A DNA stretch of 64,000 bases, from assembly GCF_000424145.1 (NCBI RefSeq), contig NZ_AUJI01000028.1:23688-87687 (forward strand), read 5' to 3'. The translations under genes were made by a program, and so were the position numbers. The stretch is from Butyrivibrio sp. AC2005 (GTDB lineage Bacteria > Bacillota > Clostridia > Lachnospirales > Lachnospiraceae). Of the stretch, positions 1-8,529 are shown piece after piece (the first letter of the stretch is position 1; each line of letters opens with the position of its first letter). Under the pieces are notes generated by a model. The model worked only from the letters and a program-made list of their open reading frames with translations, searched no databases and was not told where the DNA came from.

Positions 1-2066
1 CCTACGCCCATTCCTCCGGCCGTTTCTTTTTTGATAGCAGCCATCATATGGTCAATTATTGCTTTACCCTCAGGGACAACCTGTATTTCTGCCATTGTAC
101 TGTTGATGGAAAGATAGCCTTCTTTTACTTCTATCTCTGCCGGAGCCTCAAACCAGTTCCTGACCTTTTTGTCCGGAGCAAAGTAGGAAGGATTCGGTGT
201 TGAAACCTTTTTTATCTCCATCTCGTCAGAGAGTTCTCCCGATACAGCTTTAATACTATGTGTTCCGCTTATTAAAACATTAAACTTAAATACATGTTCT
301 CCGTTTTTAGTTGCATACCTTGCACCATCAACATAGAGCGTTACTGACTTTTGATTGGAATAAACTTTTATCTCTGTCTCTTCTTCCAGTCTGTCATGGT
401 ATCGTCTTCCACACAGGTGAACGAATGGCTCATCTGACCACCAGGCCTTGTATATGTAATACGCATCCTTTTTCTGTTTTCTGTCAAAGGTGATCACACC
501 CTTATGGTTCTTGCCGGGATCCCCCGCTTCATTTCTGCCTGCGGCTGCAAACTCAAACATATTCCATAGATATGTTCCCCATATATATGGTCTTGCAGCG
601 AACACCTCAAGCATATGCTCATGATAGAGTGCCTGGTAGCTTTCGGTGTAATCCCCTTTTTCCGGCATCGGAGACTGAAGATCTATAACAGCATCCGCAC
701 CATACTCTGTCAGGCCGATAGCAACATCGGGGTGATTCTTATGGAACTCATCAAACCACCTGTCATTATCATCCATTTCTCCTACATACCAGCCGTAATA
801 AAGGTTGTACCCCCTGATATCAGGCAGCGTCACCAGAGGTGAATCCGTCTCAAGCAAAAACAGATTTGCCATTGCTGAATACCTTATAGGATCCATCTCA
901 TGTACCATATCGTTTAGAATCCTGTGATTCTCCATCAGATCTTCTGTTACTCCCTGAAGGGTAATTTCATTGGAAAGTGCCCAGCACATGATAGAAGCAT
1001 GATTGTAATTCTGAGTAATCAGTTCCTTCATCTGGCTGATGGTATTCTCCCTGCCTGCGTCCATGTGAACAGTTATATAAGGAATCTCTGCCCATACAAC
1101 AATGCCCTTTTCATCACACAAATCATAAAAATACTGGTCATGCTGATAATGTGCGAGGCGAATGGAATTAGCCCCCATAGAAAGAATAAGTTCAATATCT
1201 TCCTCATGCATCTTCCTGGTAATTGCATTTCCAACACCCTCTCTGTCCTGATGCCTGGATACGCCATGAAGAGGATAGCTCTTACCATTTAGGAAAAATC
1301 CCCTCTTGGCATCCACTGAGAATTCCCTTACTCCGAATCTGTCATATATCCTGTCGCACTCTCTTTCTCCATCAAAAAGTGTTGCTGTTATGCTGTATAA
1401 ATAGGGGTCATTCATCCCGTTCCATAGGTGAACATCAGCTATCATGAATTTCCCGTGTACCATTTTTCTGCCATCATTTTCCACTACCGGAAATCTCTGC
1501 TCAGAAACACCATCAACAGAGATGAGGACACTGTCACCACCATTTACATAAGCTTTTATTTCTATTTCTGCATCATCTCCGATAATTCTTGGAGTCACAT
1601 ACAAACCATCTCCGCCGTAATAATCCAGATCAAAATGCTTTTCATCTACTATTACCATATATACATCTCTGTATATCCCACCATAGAATGTGAAATCAGC
1701 TCTCTGTGGATAAACCTCTCCATTAGGTTCATTTGAAACCTCAACTTTAATAAGGTTTTCATCCTGCAAGAAATCCGTAACATCCACTCTGAAAGTCGAA
1801 TAGCCTCCGTCATGAGCAGCTATCTCTTTTTCACCCATCAAGACTTTGCAGGAAGAGTTAACTCCCCTGAATTCTATGTAGACACGCTCCCCATACTCCA
1901 GTACAGGCCTGTCAAATTCTTTCTCATATATGCATGTACCCCTGTAGTACTGCTCGGGTCCGGTCTGCCCATCAACTGCATTCCAGGTGTGGGGAAGAGA
2001 GATTTCCTGTTTTTTTCCTTCTTTAATAAATATCCATTTATCATTCCAAAGAGTTGTTGTCCTCAT
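1..2066 (-). CDS. Glycoside hydrolase family 2 beta-galactosidase, 3' end outside window
   Basis: Predicted cytoplasmic beta-galactosidase; no signal peptide is visible. The N-terminus has a GH2 sugar-binding fold (PHTWNAVDGQ, then YYRG and FYGGIYRDV). The catalytic barrel shows the acid/base Glu in ALSNEIT (codon at 968-966) and a nucleophile Glu in GLTEYGADA (near 710). WGTYLWNMFEFA and GRNEAGDPGKNHKG are typical of family 2. About 688 codons are present and the C-terminus runs off the window. The start ATG (2066-2064) overlaps the stop of the upstream symporter gene as ATGA, so translation is probably coupled. Substrate is inferred to be galactosides; a beta-glucuronidase cannot be fully excluded. 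Confidence 0.9.
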   Translation of the reverse strand, partial: MRTTTLWNDKWIFIKEGKKQEISLPHTWNAVDGQTGPEQYYRGTCIYEKEFDRPVLEYGERVYIEFRGVNSSCKVLMGEKEIAAHDGGYSTFRVDVTDFLQDENLIKVEVSNEPNGEVYPQRADFTFYGGIYRDVYMVIVDEKHFDLDYYGGDGLYVTPRIIGDDAEIEIKAYVNGGDSVLISVDGVSEQRFPVVENDGRKMVHGKFMIADVHLWNGMNDPYLYSITATLFDGERECDRIYDRFGVREFSVDAKRGFFLNGKSYPLHGVSRHQDREGVGNAITRKMHEEDIELILSMGANSIRLAHYQHDQYFYDLCDEKGIVVWAEIPYITVHMDAGRENTISQMKELITQNYNHASIMCWALSNEITLQGVTEDLMENHRILNDMVHEMDPIRYSAMANLFLLETDSPLVTLPDIRGYNLYYGWYVGEMDDNDRWFDEFHKNHPDVAIGLTEYGADAVIDLQSPMPEKGDYTESYQALYHEHMLEVFAARPYIWGTYLWNMFEFAAAGRNEAGDPGKNHKGVITFDRKQKKDAYYIYKAWWSDEPFVHLCGRRYHDRLEEETEIKVYSNQKSVTLYVDGARYATKNGEHVFKFNVLISGTHSIKAVSGELSDEMEIKKVSTPNPSYFAPDKKVRNWFEAPAEIEVKEGYLSINSTMAEIQVVPEGKAIIDHMMAAIKKETAGGMGV

Positions 2067-3625
2067 AATGCCCTCAATAACTTTCCTTCTTCATTATTTT
2101 TGTATCCATGTTGATCCTGCGTTTGTGCAGCTTTTTTATCCGAGATATTTTTCTGGATTTCTTCCATTTTTTCATAGGTGATGGATGAGTTCTTCATTGC
2201 GACCAATGTACATATCCAGCCAATAATAGGGAAACCTATCATTAACGCTACCGTCATGAGCCTGACACCCCATGTAAGCGGATCTCCCTGTTGAGGAGCA
2301 GTTGTTGTATACCCTATAAATCCAACACACAGCGTCGCAATAGTAGCACCAAATGAAGAGACAATCTTATCGATGAAGCTGTAGGTAGCAGAAACTGTTG
2401 CCGGCATGTACTTTCCTGAGCGGTCCATTTCATAATCAACCACATCCATTCTTAAATGGCTGGTTGCAACAGAGACCACCATTTTCACTGCATTGTTACC
2501 AAAGTTAAACAACACATATGTTACTGCCATCATAATCGCACCTGTGGTAATATTGCCGCTGAATATACCTCCTACCAGCTGTGTCGGTGCAAAAAGAAGA
2601 TAAGCAGCATACGCTATGTTCATAATAATACAAATCTTCGTCCAGCTGATCATTACTGCGCGGCTTCCTTTTCTGCCGGCTATCCTTGCTCCAATAATTG
2701 CAAATATGATGGATGGCAGCATAGCAGCTGCTGATAAAATCGAGGAAATCGCCATTGAACCAATCATGATTCCGTTAAGCATTGTCGATACAACTGCAGC
2801 TGATCCGATAGTCTGAGCAAGCTTATCTGAAGTCGCTGCCACAATAAATCTCTGAAGCTCCTTATTATCCTTTATAAGTGCAACCATATCTTTAATTCCC
2901 GGTTTTGCATCAGATGAATCTGCAGACTTTATACCCTCAAAATTTTCAGGAATGTCATAGGGAGCAATTCCTATACATGCAAGAATGTAGAAGAACAATG
3001 ATACGAATATTGCTACAACATTGTATGTTCCAAAATACTCTGTTCCCTGAATATTATTGAATCTCGGAAGAATCACAGCTGATGCAACAACACCCATTAT
3101 CATAGGAAAAAGGTATGCATAAGCCGTGCTCCATACTCCGATCGTAGGTCTCTGTTTGGGATCGTTCGTAAGAATACTCATATTAATCTGCCCAGCTATG
3201 CTCACAAATGTATAGCCAATAATGTAGATTGCATAACACAGAATAAAATACGCAATACCTGCTCCACCGGTTAAATCCATCTTTGGTCCAATGTTACACA
3301 TAAGGGTTGTGGAAAGAGCCATTATCAGCCATCCAAACATTATGGAAAAGCGTACCTTTCCATATCTTGAATTGAATCTTTCAAGAAAATAAGCGATTAT
3401 CGGATCCGTTATCCCATCGAGTAACCTGGATCCTGTAATAATAAGTCCTGTTACAGCAACAAGAATTCCAAAGTTTGCATTGCCTATATAAGTTGCGCCA
3501 TTCATAAGCAAATAGAATGCCATCTGCCCCGCTCCTGTCATCATAGATAGCGCTATGTGCCAGGTCTTGGCCTTTTTATACATAACTCCATTTTCTTCTC
3601 TTATCAGAGATTTATCCTTTGCCAT
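2063..3625 (-). CDS. GPH-family sugar:cation symporter (MelB-like)
   Basis: Membrane symporter of the glycoside-pentoside-hexuronide:cation family, 520 aa with about 12 hydrophobic segments. The diagnostic region lies near the N-terminus: SRLLDGITDPIIAYF followed by RYGKVR, the motif used by MelB-type transporters for cation binding. It is the first gene of a two-gene operon with the GH2 beta-galactosidase, whose start overlaps this stop by four bases. The likely job is to import the glycoside that the enzyme then cleaves. A good Shine-Dalgarno (AGGGGAA) precedes the ATG. The divergent AraC gene at 3772 is the probable regulator. Confidence 0.9.
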   Translation of the reverse strand: MAKDKSLIREENGVMYKKAKTWHIALSMMTGAGQMAFYLLMNGATYIGNANFGILVAVTGLIITGSRLLDGITDPIIAYFLERFNSRYGKVRFSIMFGWLIMALSTTLMCNIGPKMDLTGGAGIAYFILCYAIYIIGYTFVSIAGQINMSILTNDPKQRPTIGVWSTAYAYLFPMIMGVVASAVILPRFNNIQGTEYFGTYNVVAIFVSLFFYILACIGIAPYDIPENFEGIKSADSSDAKPGIKDMVALIKDNKELQRFIVAATSDKLAQTIGSAAVVSTMLNGIMIGSMAISSILSAAAMLPSIIFAIIGARIAGRKGSRAVMISWTKICIIMNIAYAAYLLFAPTQLVGGIFSGNITTGAIMMAVTYVLFNFGNNAVKMVVSVATSHLRMDVVDYEMDRSGKYMPATVSATYSFIDKIVSSFGATIATLCVGFIGYTTTAPQQGDPLTWGVRLMTVALMIGFPIIGWICTLVAMKNSSITYEKMEEIQKNISDKKAAQTQDQHGYKNNEEGKLLRAL

Positions 3626-3691
3626 CTGTATTCCCCTTTCAACTGCTGTTTTTTACTAACGAAAGCTTTCCTTCTTAAGCAATACTATCAT

Positions 3692-3720
3692 TTGACGTTA
3701 TTTGTAGTTAGTATTATTTT
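3692..3720 (+). promoter_or_regulatory. Candidate sigma-A promoter for the AraC gene
   Basis: TTGACG at 3692-3697 and TATTTT at 3715-3720 are separated by 17 bases, about 50 bases upstream of the AraC start. It lies in the 146-base divergent region shared with the symporter operon. Assigned by eye only. Confidence 0.4.
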
Positions 3721-3742
3721 ATTATTAATAGTATTATTTTAT
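3709..3742 (+). promoter_or_regulatory. Direct-repeat operator candidate for the divergent AraC regulator
   Basis: The 14-base word TAGTATTATTTTAT occurs at 3709-3722 and again, identical, at 3729-3742. The copies are in direct orientation with a 20-base period, about two helical turns. AraC-family proteins typically bind such in-phase direct half-sites. The second copy lies just downstream of the candidate -10 box of the AraC gene, so autoregulation is plausible. Confidence 0.45.
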
Positions 3743-3771
3743 CCTCTTTATGATTATTGTCAGGAGAAACT

Positions 3772-4974
3772 ATGGATTACGCTTTATTTCAAACAATTCT
3801 TGAAAATATATTGGGAGTTAGCTGTGAAGATGTCACAGACATGTCTTCTTCTCTTGAAATTTTCGAGAAAAAAAATTGTTTTAGCAGTCACCTGCAGCCC
3901 ATGTTTACAAAAGACGCGCTTCATTACCTCTTAAACGCATCAGATCGGGATACCATATATGAAATCATTGATTCCATCGGTGTCTGCGCCTGCTTTTTTG
4001 AATTCAATGATCACAGATTCATTCTTGGCCCATATGTAAAGGATGAATATTCTGATATTAAGGCAGAGACTCTTTTGGCTCAGTATAATGAGCCTTCATC
4101 CAAATCAATACCATTAAAGCTGTACTATACAGGCTTTCCAATCTGTTACACTGATCAGCTCACAAAAATAATAAATAACTGTATTATCTCTTTTGCTCCG
4201 GAAATAACAGAATACACATACAGACGTTTATCGGGATTTATTCAGGGTGAAACTGAATCTTTTGAATCTCACGAATACAAAGAAAAGAACTATAGCGAGA
4301 TTTACAAACGATACGATGCTGAAAAAAGATTTCTTTCAATGATAAAAAATGGCGATACAGAAAACCTGCTATCTGCTTTTAGTGCCATGAAATCAGGTAA
4401 TCTACTGGCTGCATTTCCAAAAGAGACTATGTCTTACTATGCCTCCGGATCAGGAATTGCCATTCTTCGCGCACTTTCCAGAAAAGCAGCTGAAGAATCC
4501 GGTCTTTCCGTTATCACGATCGATACTATAACACAAAAATATATTCAGCTTGGCACAAAAACAGCAAACCGCGACCTTCAGACAAAATATCTTATCGATA
4601 TGATAAAAGAACTTACGGAAGCAGTTCACGATTTTCGCCTGTCTGCAGGAGGGTACTCTCCCGCGATACAAAAAGCCCTTGAATACATAGGTCTTAATCT
4701 CAGCGAAAAAATAACCTCGGAAGATATTGCAAACAAAACAAACCTCTCTGTCTCCTATCTTCTTAGACTCTTTAAAGAAGAAATCGGAGATACCATTACA
4801 GGATATATTGCGAAAAAAAGATGTCAAAAAGCTGCTGAACTCCTTAGAGAGTCATCACTCCCCATTCAGGAAATCAGCAGCTTTGTAGGATACCCGGACA
4901 ACAATTATTTTGTCAAAGTCTTTAAAAGGTTCTATTCTGTTTCCCCTTCTGTATACAGAAGCAGGAAGGACTAA
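3772..4974 (+). CDS. AraC-family transcriptional regulator
   Basis: DNA-binding regulator of about 400 aa. The last ~100 residues form the AraC double helix-turn-helix (KITSEDIANKTNLSVSYLLR, then IQEISSFVGYPDNNYFVKVF and a P-x-x-YR-type end). The N-terminal ~280 residues are a sensor domain I do not recognise. ATG at 3772 is chosen because AGGAGA lies four bases upstream; an in-frame TTG at 3757 is possible but has no SD. Divergent from the symporter and beta-galactosidase operon, which it probably activates in response to a galactoside. A hairpin-free convergent junction of 24 bases separates it from the next gene. Confidence 0.88.
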   Translation: MDYALFQTILENILGVSCEDVTDMSSSLEIFEKKNCFSSHLQPMFTKDALHYLLNASDRDTIYEIIDSIGVCACFFEFNDHRFILGPYVKDEYSDIKAETLLAQYNEPSSKSIPLKLYYTGFPICYTDQLTKIINNCIISFAPEITEYTYRRLSGFIQGETESFESHEYKEKNYSEIYKRYDAEKRFLSMIKNGDTENLLSAFSAMKSGNLLAAFPKETMSYYASGSGIAILRALSRKAAEESGLSVITIDTITQKYIQLGTKTANRDLQTKYLIDMIKELTEAVHDFRLSAGGYSPAIQKALEYIGLNLSEKITSEDIANKTNLSVSYLLRLFKEEIGDTITGYIAKKRCQKAAELLRESSLPIQEISSFVGYPDNNYFVKVFKRFYSVSPSVYRSRKD

Positions 4975-4998
4975 TGTTTTGATGAGCAAGACAGAACA

Positions 4999-5721
4999 CT
5001 AAGCAACCCCCATTACAATATACATTACATAGATTGAAATAGTGCTTACCACCGGGACAGTTACAGTATCATAACCATTTTTTGTTACAAGTTCAGTTAT
5101 AGCAGCAAGTGGCGCAGCCACTATTACAGCAGGAATGCATATTTCAAGAGGAACATTACCAACAATCAAAAGACTTGCCATTCCAAATATGAACGCAATG
5201 AATGACATTGCTGCCGTACCTTCCCAGCTCTTTTTGTGGTCAACACTCTTAAAACGCAGCACCTTATGTTTTCCAAACCTTTTTCCAATAAGAGCCGCCG
5301 CTGCATCACCGAATCCCCACATGAGAATAGCAGCTACTGCAAGCTCTTTTCTTCCAATAATTCCCCAACTGAGAATAATGATCAGTGCCATGGTTCCAAA
5401 AAGCTGAATAAGGCTTGATTTAAGCTCCCCAGGCCTTCTCTCAGACATAAGCGCCGTGAATTTCTCATTCTTACTTGATATAAGTAGTCCCGGATACATC
5501 ATCAGTATCACTACTATTGGAATAACAGCCGCCGCAATCCATACCTTCGCAGCATAAATCATCACTATAACTGACGAAAATGCCACAAAATGAAAAAGCT
5601 TTCTAAAGAGTTCTTTTGGAAGTTTTACAATTCGGTTGACTCCAAAAAGCAATGCAGCAACAGAAAACATATAAATTAAAAAGTATTTAAGTCCGTTTAA
5701 AACATCAAATAGTATCTCCAT
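4999..5721 (-). CDS. SEC59/DGK1/VTE5-type polyprenol or phytol kinase-like membrane protein
   Basis: Polytopic membrane protein of 240 aa with about seven hydrophobic helices. RKLFHF near residue 39, GDAAAALIGKRFGKHK and KSWEGTAAM are the motifs of the dolichol/phytol kinase and diacylglycerol kinase (CTP-dependent) family, which is related to CDP-diglyceride synthetases. The likely reaction is CTP-dependent phosphorylation of a lipid alcohol at the membrane; the actual substrate cannot be read from sequence. It lies 22 bases downstream of the MATE gene on the same strand and may be co-transcribed with it. Confidence 0.7.
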   Translation of the reverse strand: MEILFDVLNGLKYFLIYMFSVAALLFGVNRIVKLPKELFRKLFHFVAFSSVIVMIYAAKVWIAAAVIPIVVILMMYPGLLISSKNEKFTALMSERRPGELKSSLIQLFGTMALIIILSWGIIGRKELAVAAILMWGFGDAAAALIGKRFGKHKVLRFKSVDHKKSWEGTAAMSFIAFIFGMASLLIVGNVPLEICIPAVIVAAPLAAITELVTKNGYDTVTVPVVSTISIYVMYIVMGVA

Positions 5722-5742
5722 TTCTCGTTACCTCTCTCAATA

Positions 5743-7152
5743 TTATGATAAACTTGCAATTGTTTTTCCTGAATCGTCAACTTCTCTTCTATTCGCTTTG
5801 TTTGAAACATGGTTCTTTCCTGATATTCTTTTCCATTCACAGATCATGCAAATGCAAGATATGATTATTGCTCCGAAATCTGCTACCACATAAGCCAGTC
5901 TTATTCCAATAAAGCCATAAATCTTTTCCAAAATAAAAAGCATTGGTGTAAGTAAGAGCCCTTTTTGAAGTACAGAAATAAAAGTAGCTTTCATGGCTGA
6001 ACCGGTAGCCTGCAGGAAATTTGTTCCAAGGAAAAAGAAGCCAAGAAACGGGGAACTAATCATTAGTACTGTCAGGATACCCTCTGAAATTACTGCAACT
6101 GCCTGTTCTTTCAAAAACAATGCGATTATGCTGCTCCTTAATACCACAACTAAAACCGTGGTAATGGCTCCAACTGATGAAGTAAGAATCAATAAGATTT
6201 TCATTACTCCTGCAAGCTTTTTCCTGTTACCTGCGCCGTAGTTATAGGAAAGCAGGGGCTGTGCTCCCATGCATATTCCCATGAGTATCATTACAATAAT
6301 CATATTCACTCTTCCGGCTGCGGCATTCGCTGCAATTGAGTCTGAACCGTATTTTGCCAAAAGCTGATTGGCAAAGGAATTAGATAATCCTGAGAGCAAT
6401 GTACTGACTGCATTTGGAAGTCCAAGCGCCATAACAGAAAGAATATATGCCGGTTTTATAATAGCGTAATGCGGCTTCATGTTGAGAACTACCGCCTTCT
6501 TTTTCATGTACAATCCGTAATAAACTGTTGCTGCCATATTGCCGATTACTGTTGCTATAGCTGCACCTGTAACTCCCATTCCCAAAACGAGTATGAAGAT
6601 GGGATCCAGGATTATGTTTATTATTGTCCCCATGAGATTTCCTATCAGCCCCTCTTTCATCGCGCCTTCAGCTCTCATGACCTGTGCAAGCATATTTGTA
6701 AGAAGCAGGAAAGGTGCACCCATTGCAAGGATGATCATATAGTTTCTTGCGTATCCTTCAATATCTGTAGTGGCTCCCAGGAAAGCAAGCAGAGGCTTGT
6801 TAAGCACTATTATCACTGCTCCCGAAACAATTCCAAGTATGACCGCTGTCCACATACACAGTGATGAAACCATTTTTGCATGCTCCAGGTCTTTTGCTCC
6901 CAAATCCTTTGATATAATTACTGTCCCACCGCCTGAAATAAGCATGGCAACGGCCATAATTATATTAAATATGGGACTAACCACCGAAACTGCAGCAACC
7001 TGCGCTGTATCCCCGGTCTGTCCGACAAATATCATATCAGCCATGTTATATATGAGCATGACCATTATGGCGATAAGAGCCGGAATAACCATCTTTAATA
7101 CCGAAGCCCACAGATTATCACTCTCATAAACCTTCATCTGTTTATCTTTCAT
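5743..7152 (-). CDS. MATE-family efflux transporter
   Basis: Cation-coupled multidrug/metabolite exporter, 469 aa, 12 predicted membrane segments. ALIAIMVMLIYNMADMIFVG in helix 1 and AQPLLSYNYGAGN in helix 7 are MATE signatures. The reading frame is open farther upstream, but the ATG at 7152 is chosen because GGGAG lies just before it and the encoded MKDKQMKVYESDN start matches family length. Divergent TetR regulator at 7310 with an inverted repeat in between suggests ligand-induced expression. First of four intact MATE genes in the window. Confidence 0.92.
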   Translation of the reverse strand: MKDKQMKVYESDNLWASVLKMVIPALIAIMVMLIYNMADMIFVGQTGDTAQVAAVSVVSPIFNIIMAVAMLISGGGTVIISKDLGAKDLEHAKMVSSLCMWTAVILGIVSGAVIIVLNKPLLAFLGATTDIEGYARNYMIILAMGAPFLLLTNMLAQVMRAEGAMKEGLIGNLMGTIINIILDPIFILVLGMGVTGAAIATVIGNMAATVYYGLYMKKKAVVLNMKPHYAIIKPAYILSVMALGLPNAVSTLLSGLSNSFANQLLAKYGSDSIAANAAAGRVNMIIVMILMGICMGAQPLLSYNYGAGNRKKLAGVMKILLILTSSVGAITTVLVVVLRSSIIALFLKEQAVAVISEGILTVLMISSPFLGFFFLGTNFLQATGSAMKATFISVLQKGLLLTPMLFILEKIYGFIGIRLAYVVADFGAIIISCICMICEWKRISGKNHVSNKANRREVDDSGKTIASLS

Positions 7153-7197
7153 TTCTCCCTCTTTTCCCAATAATATACTATTGATATTTAATGTACA

Positions 7198-7290
7198 TTT
7201 GTTTATTATCTTGTTGTGTGATTGATTATAGAAAGAGCAAAACTCTTTTTCAATCATCAATATCAGCTCAAACGTTACTTAATAAACAAA
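7198..7290. promoter_or_regulatory. Divergent operator region with paired inverted repeats (MATE/TetR)
   Basis: TTTGTTTATT at 7198-7207 and its exact complement AATAAACAAA at 7281-7290 flank the intergenic region, one copy near each gene start. Between them lies a nested inverted repeat at 7219-7256 (outer arms TGATTG and CAATCA, inner arms AAAGAG and CTCTTT). A TetR dimer is the natural candidate to bind here. No footprint evidence exists. Confidence 0.4.
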
Positions 7291-7309
7291 TTGGGGAGAA
7301 GTGTTGATT

Positions 7310-7888
7310 ATGTCACAGAAAATTAATAAAAAAGAAGACAGAAGAATAAGATATACAAAAATGAGAATCCGAACTGCATTTCATGAACTTATACAGGAAA
7401 TGGATCATGAAAAGATAACAGTAACTGCCATCTGCAATCGCGCTGAGATAAACAGAGCAACCTTTTATAAATACTATCTGGATGTTCCGGATCTCGTAGA
7501 TAAACTCCAGGACGAGACAATAAATGAACTGGCAGAAAAGCTGGATTTTACAGCAAAAAACAATACAACGGAAGAGTTTCTGATTGAGACACTTGCCTTT
7601 ATAAAAAATAACAGCGATGGACATTCCAATCTTATCTCAGTTACCCCATCAGGTGCTTCCTCTTTTACTGATAAGATTTCAAGGCTGGTATATTGCAAGT
7701 TTTCATCTTTTATCGAACCTATGATACCGATAAAATCAAACATTGAAAAAGTAGTCGTCTTTTCATATATTGCTGCCGGAAGCGCAGGCGTCATAGATTA
7801 TTGGATCAGAACCGGATACAAGGAAAATGAGAAATCAATCGCAAAGAAGATTTCTTTGTTAGCTTCAGCAACCCTTAAATGTCTGTAA
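7310..7888 (+). CDS. TetR/AcrR-family transcriptional regulator
   Basis: Repressor-type regulator of about 192 aa. The N-terminus is the TetR helix-turn-helix (ITVTAICNRAEINRATFYKY at about residues 30-50) and the remainder is an all-helical ligand domain. The GTG, TTG and ATG codons at 7301, 7304 and 7310 are all in frame after GGGGAG at 7293; ATG at 7310 is used here. The gene is divergent from the MATE exporter, so it likely represses that exporter until a substrate binds. Confidence 0.85.
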   Translation: MSQKINKKEDRRIRYTKMRIRTAFHELIQEMDHEKITVTAICNRAEINRATFYKYYLDVPDLVDKLQDETINELAEKLDFTAKNNTTEEFLIETLAFIKNNSDGHSNLISVTPSGASSFTDKISRLVYCKFSSFIEPMIPIKSNIEKVVVFSYIAAGSAGVIDYWIRTGYKENEKSIAKKISLLASATLKCL

Positions 7889-7932
7889 TTGGAAGTTAAA
7901 TTATTCTATATAACTTACTATCGCATTATCCC

Positions 7933-7955
7933 GACAAATTCAATTGGAATTTGTC
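7933..7955 (+). terminator. Inverted repeat after the TetR gene, possible weak terminator
   Basis: GACAAATTC (7933-7941) and GAATTTGTC (7947-7955) form a perfect 9-bp stem with a five-base loop, 45 bases after the TetR stop. It is AT-rich with only a short T run after it, so termination would be weak. Confidence 0.35.
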
Positions 7956-8080
7956 TTACTATTAGATGCCAGTTAGCGTATCTACTTTCATTGTCGGACA
8001 TTCATGAACTCCCTTATATCTGTAAATGCAATAAAAATTAAGCTTTTTTTCGACAAAATACTAACGCATTTTTATGTAGT

Positions 8081-8313
8081 GCTTTTTGCAGCAGGCTATT
8101 TTAACCACTATCTTCTGCTGCTATTTCATTTTGACGCATTTGAAGCAGTCGCTTTTTACATCAACGGCCTACCGCTATTTCTGATCCACTAATATGCAGC
8201 AGAGATTTTAACCCATATCACTCTGCCGCATATTATCTCTTTCTTATTTGCGATAGAAAATATATTCTAAAATCAACTGCTGCAATCACCTATTTTCATA
8301 TTTGTAGAAGACA
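8081..8313. repeat. Intergenic repeat copy A with 88-bp inverted-repeat core
   Basis: This block matches 42991-43223 at a constant offset of 34,910 bases with no indels. Shared words include CTATTTTAACCAC, ACTGCCGCATAT-like text and AAAATCAACTGCTGCAATCA. Inside it, GCAGCAG-A-GATTTTA (from 8196) pairs with TAAAATCAACTGCTGC (ending 8283), giving an inverted repeat exactly 88 bases long in both copies. CAGCAG-plus-TTTTA words recur near 8088, 8143, 8196 and 8363. The surrounding stretch 7956-8529 holds no credible gene. Function unknown: a MITE-like element or a structured RNA are both possible. Confidence 0.7.
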
Positions 8314-8529
8314 TTACATCCAAATTTCAACTGCAATTATTCACTTTTTCTTCTCTTACAGCAGTGATTTTACGAAATATCTTTCAACACTAATGGTATG
8401 GTGACTCTCCATATATCTTATCGAATCTTTAGAAAAAATCTATTAAAAACAGTACATTAATTATTCCCAAAACATGCTAGAATAATTGCATAGAACCATT
8501 TTTCAGAATCTGTTGAGGGGGATACGAAA

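Noticed and set aside
8004..8192. 62-codon plus-strand frame in the repeat region
   Set aside because: No SD, overlaps repeat copy A, and the homologous block at 43 kb does not keep the frame.
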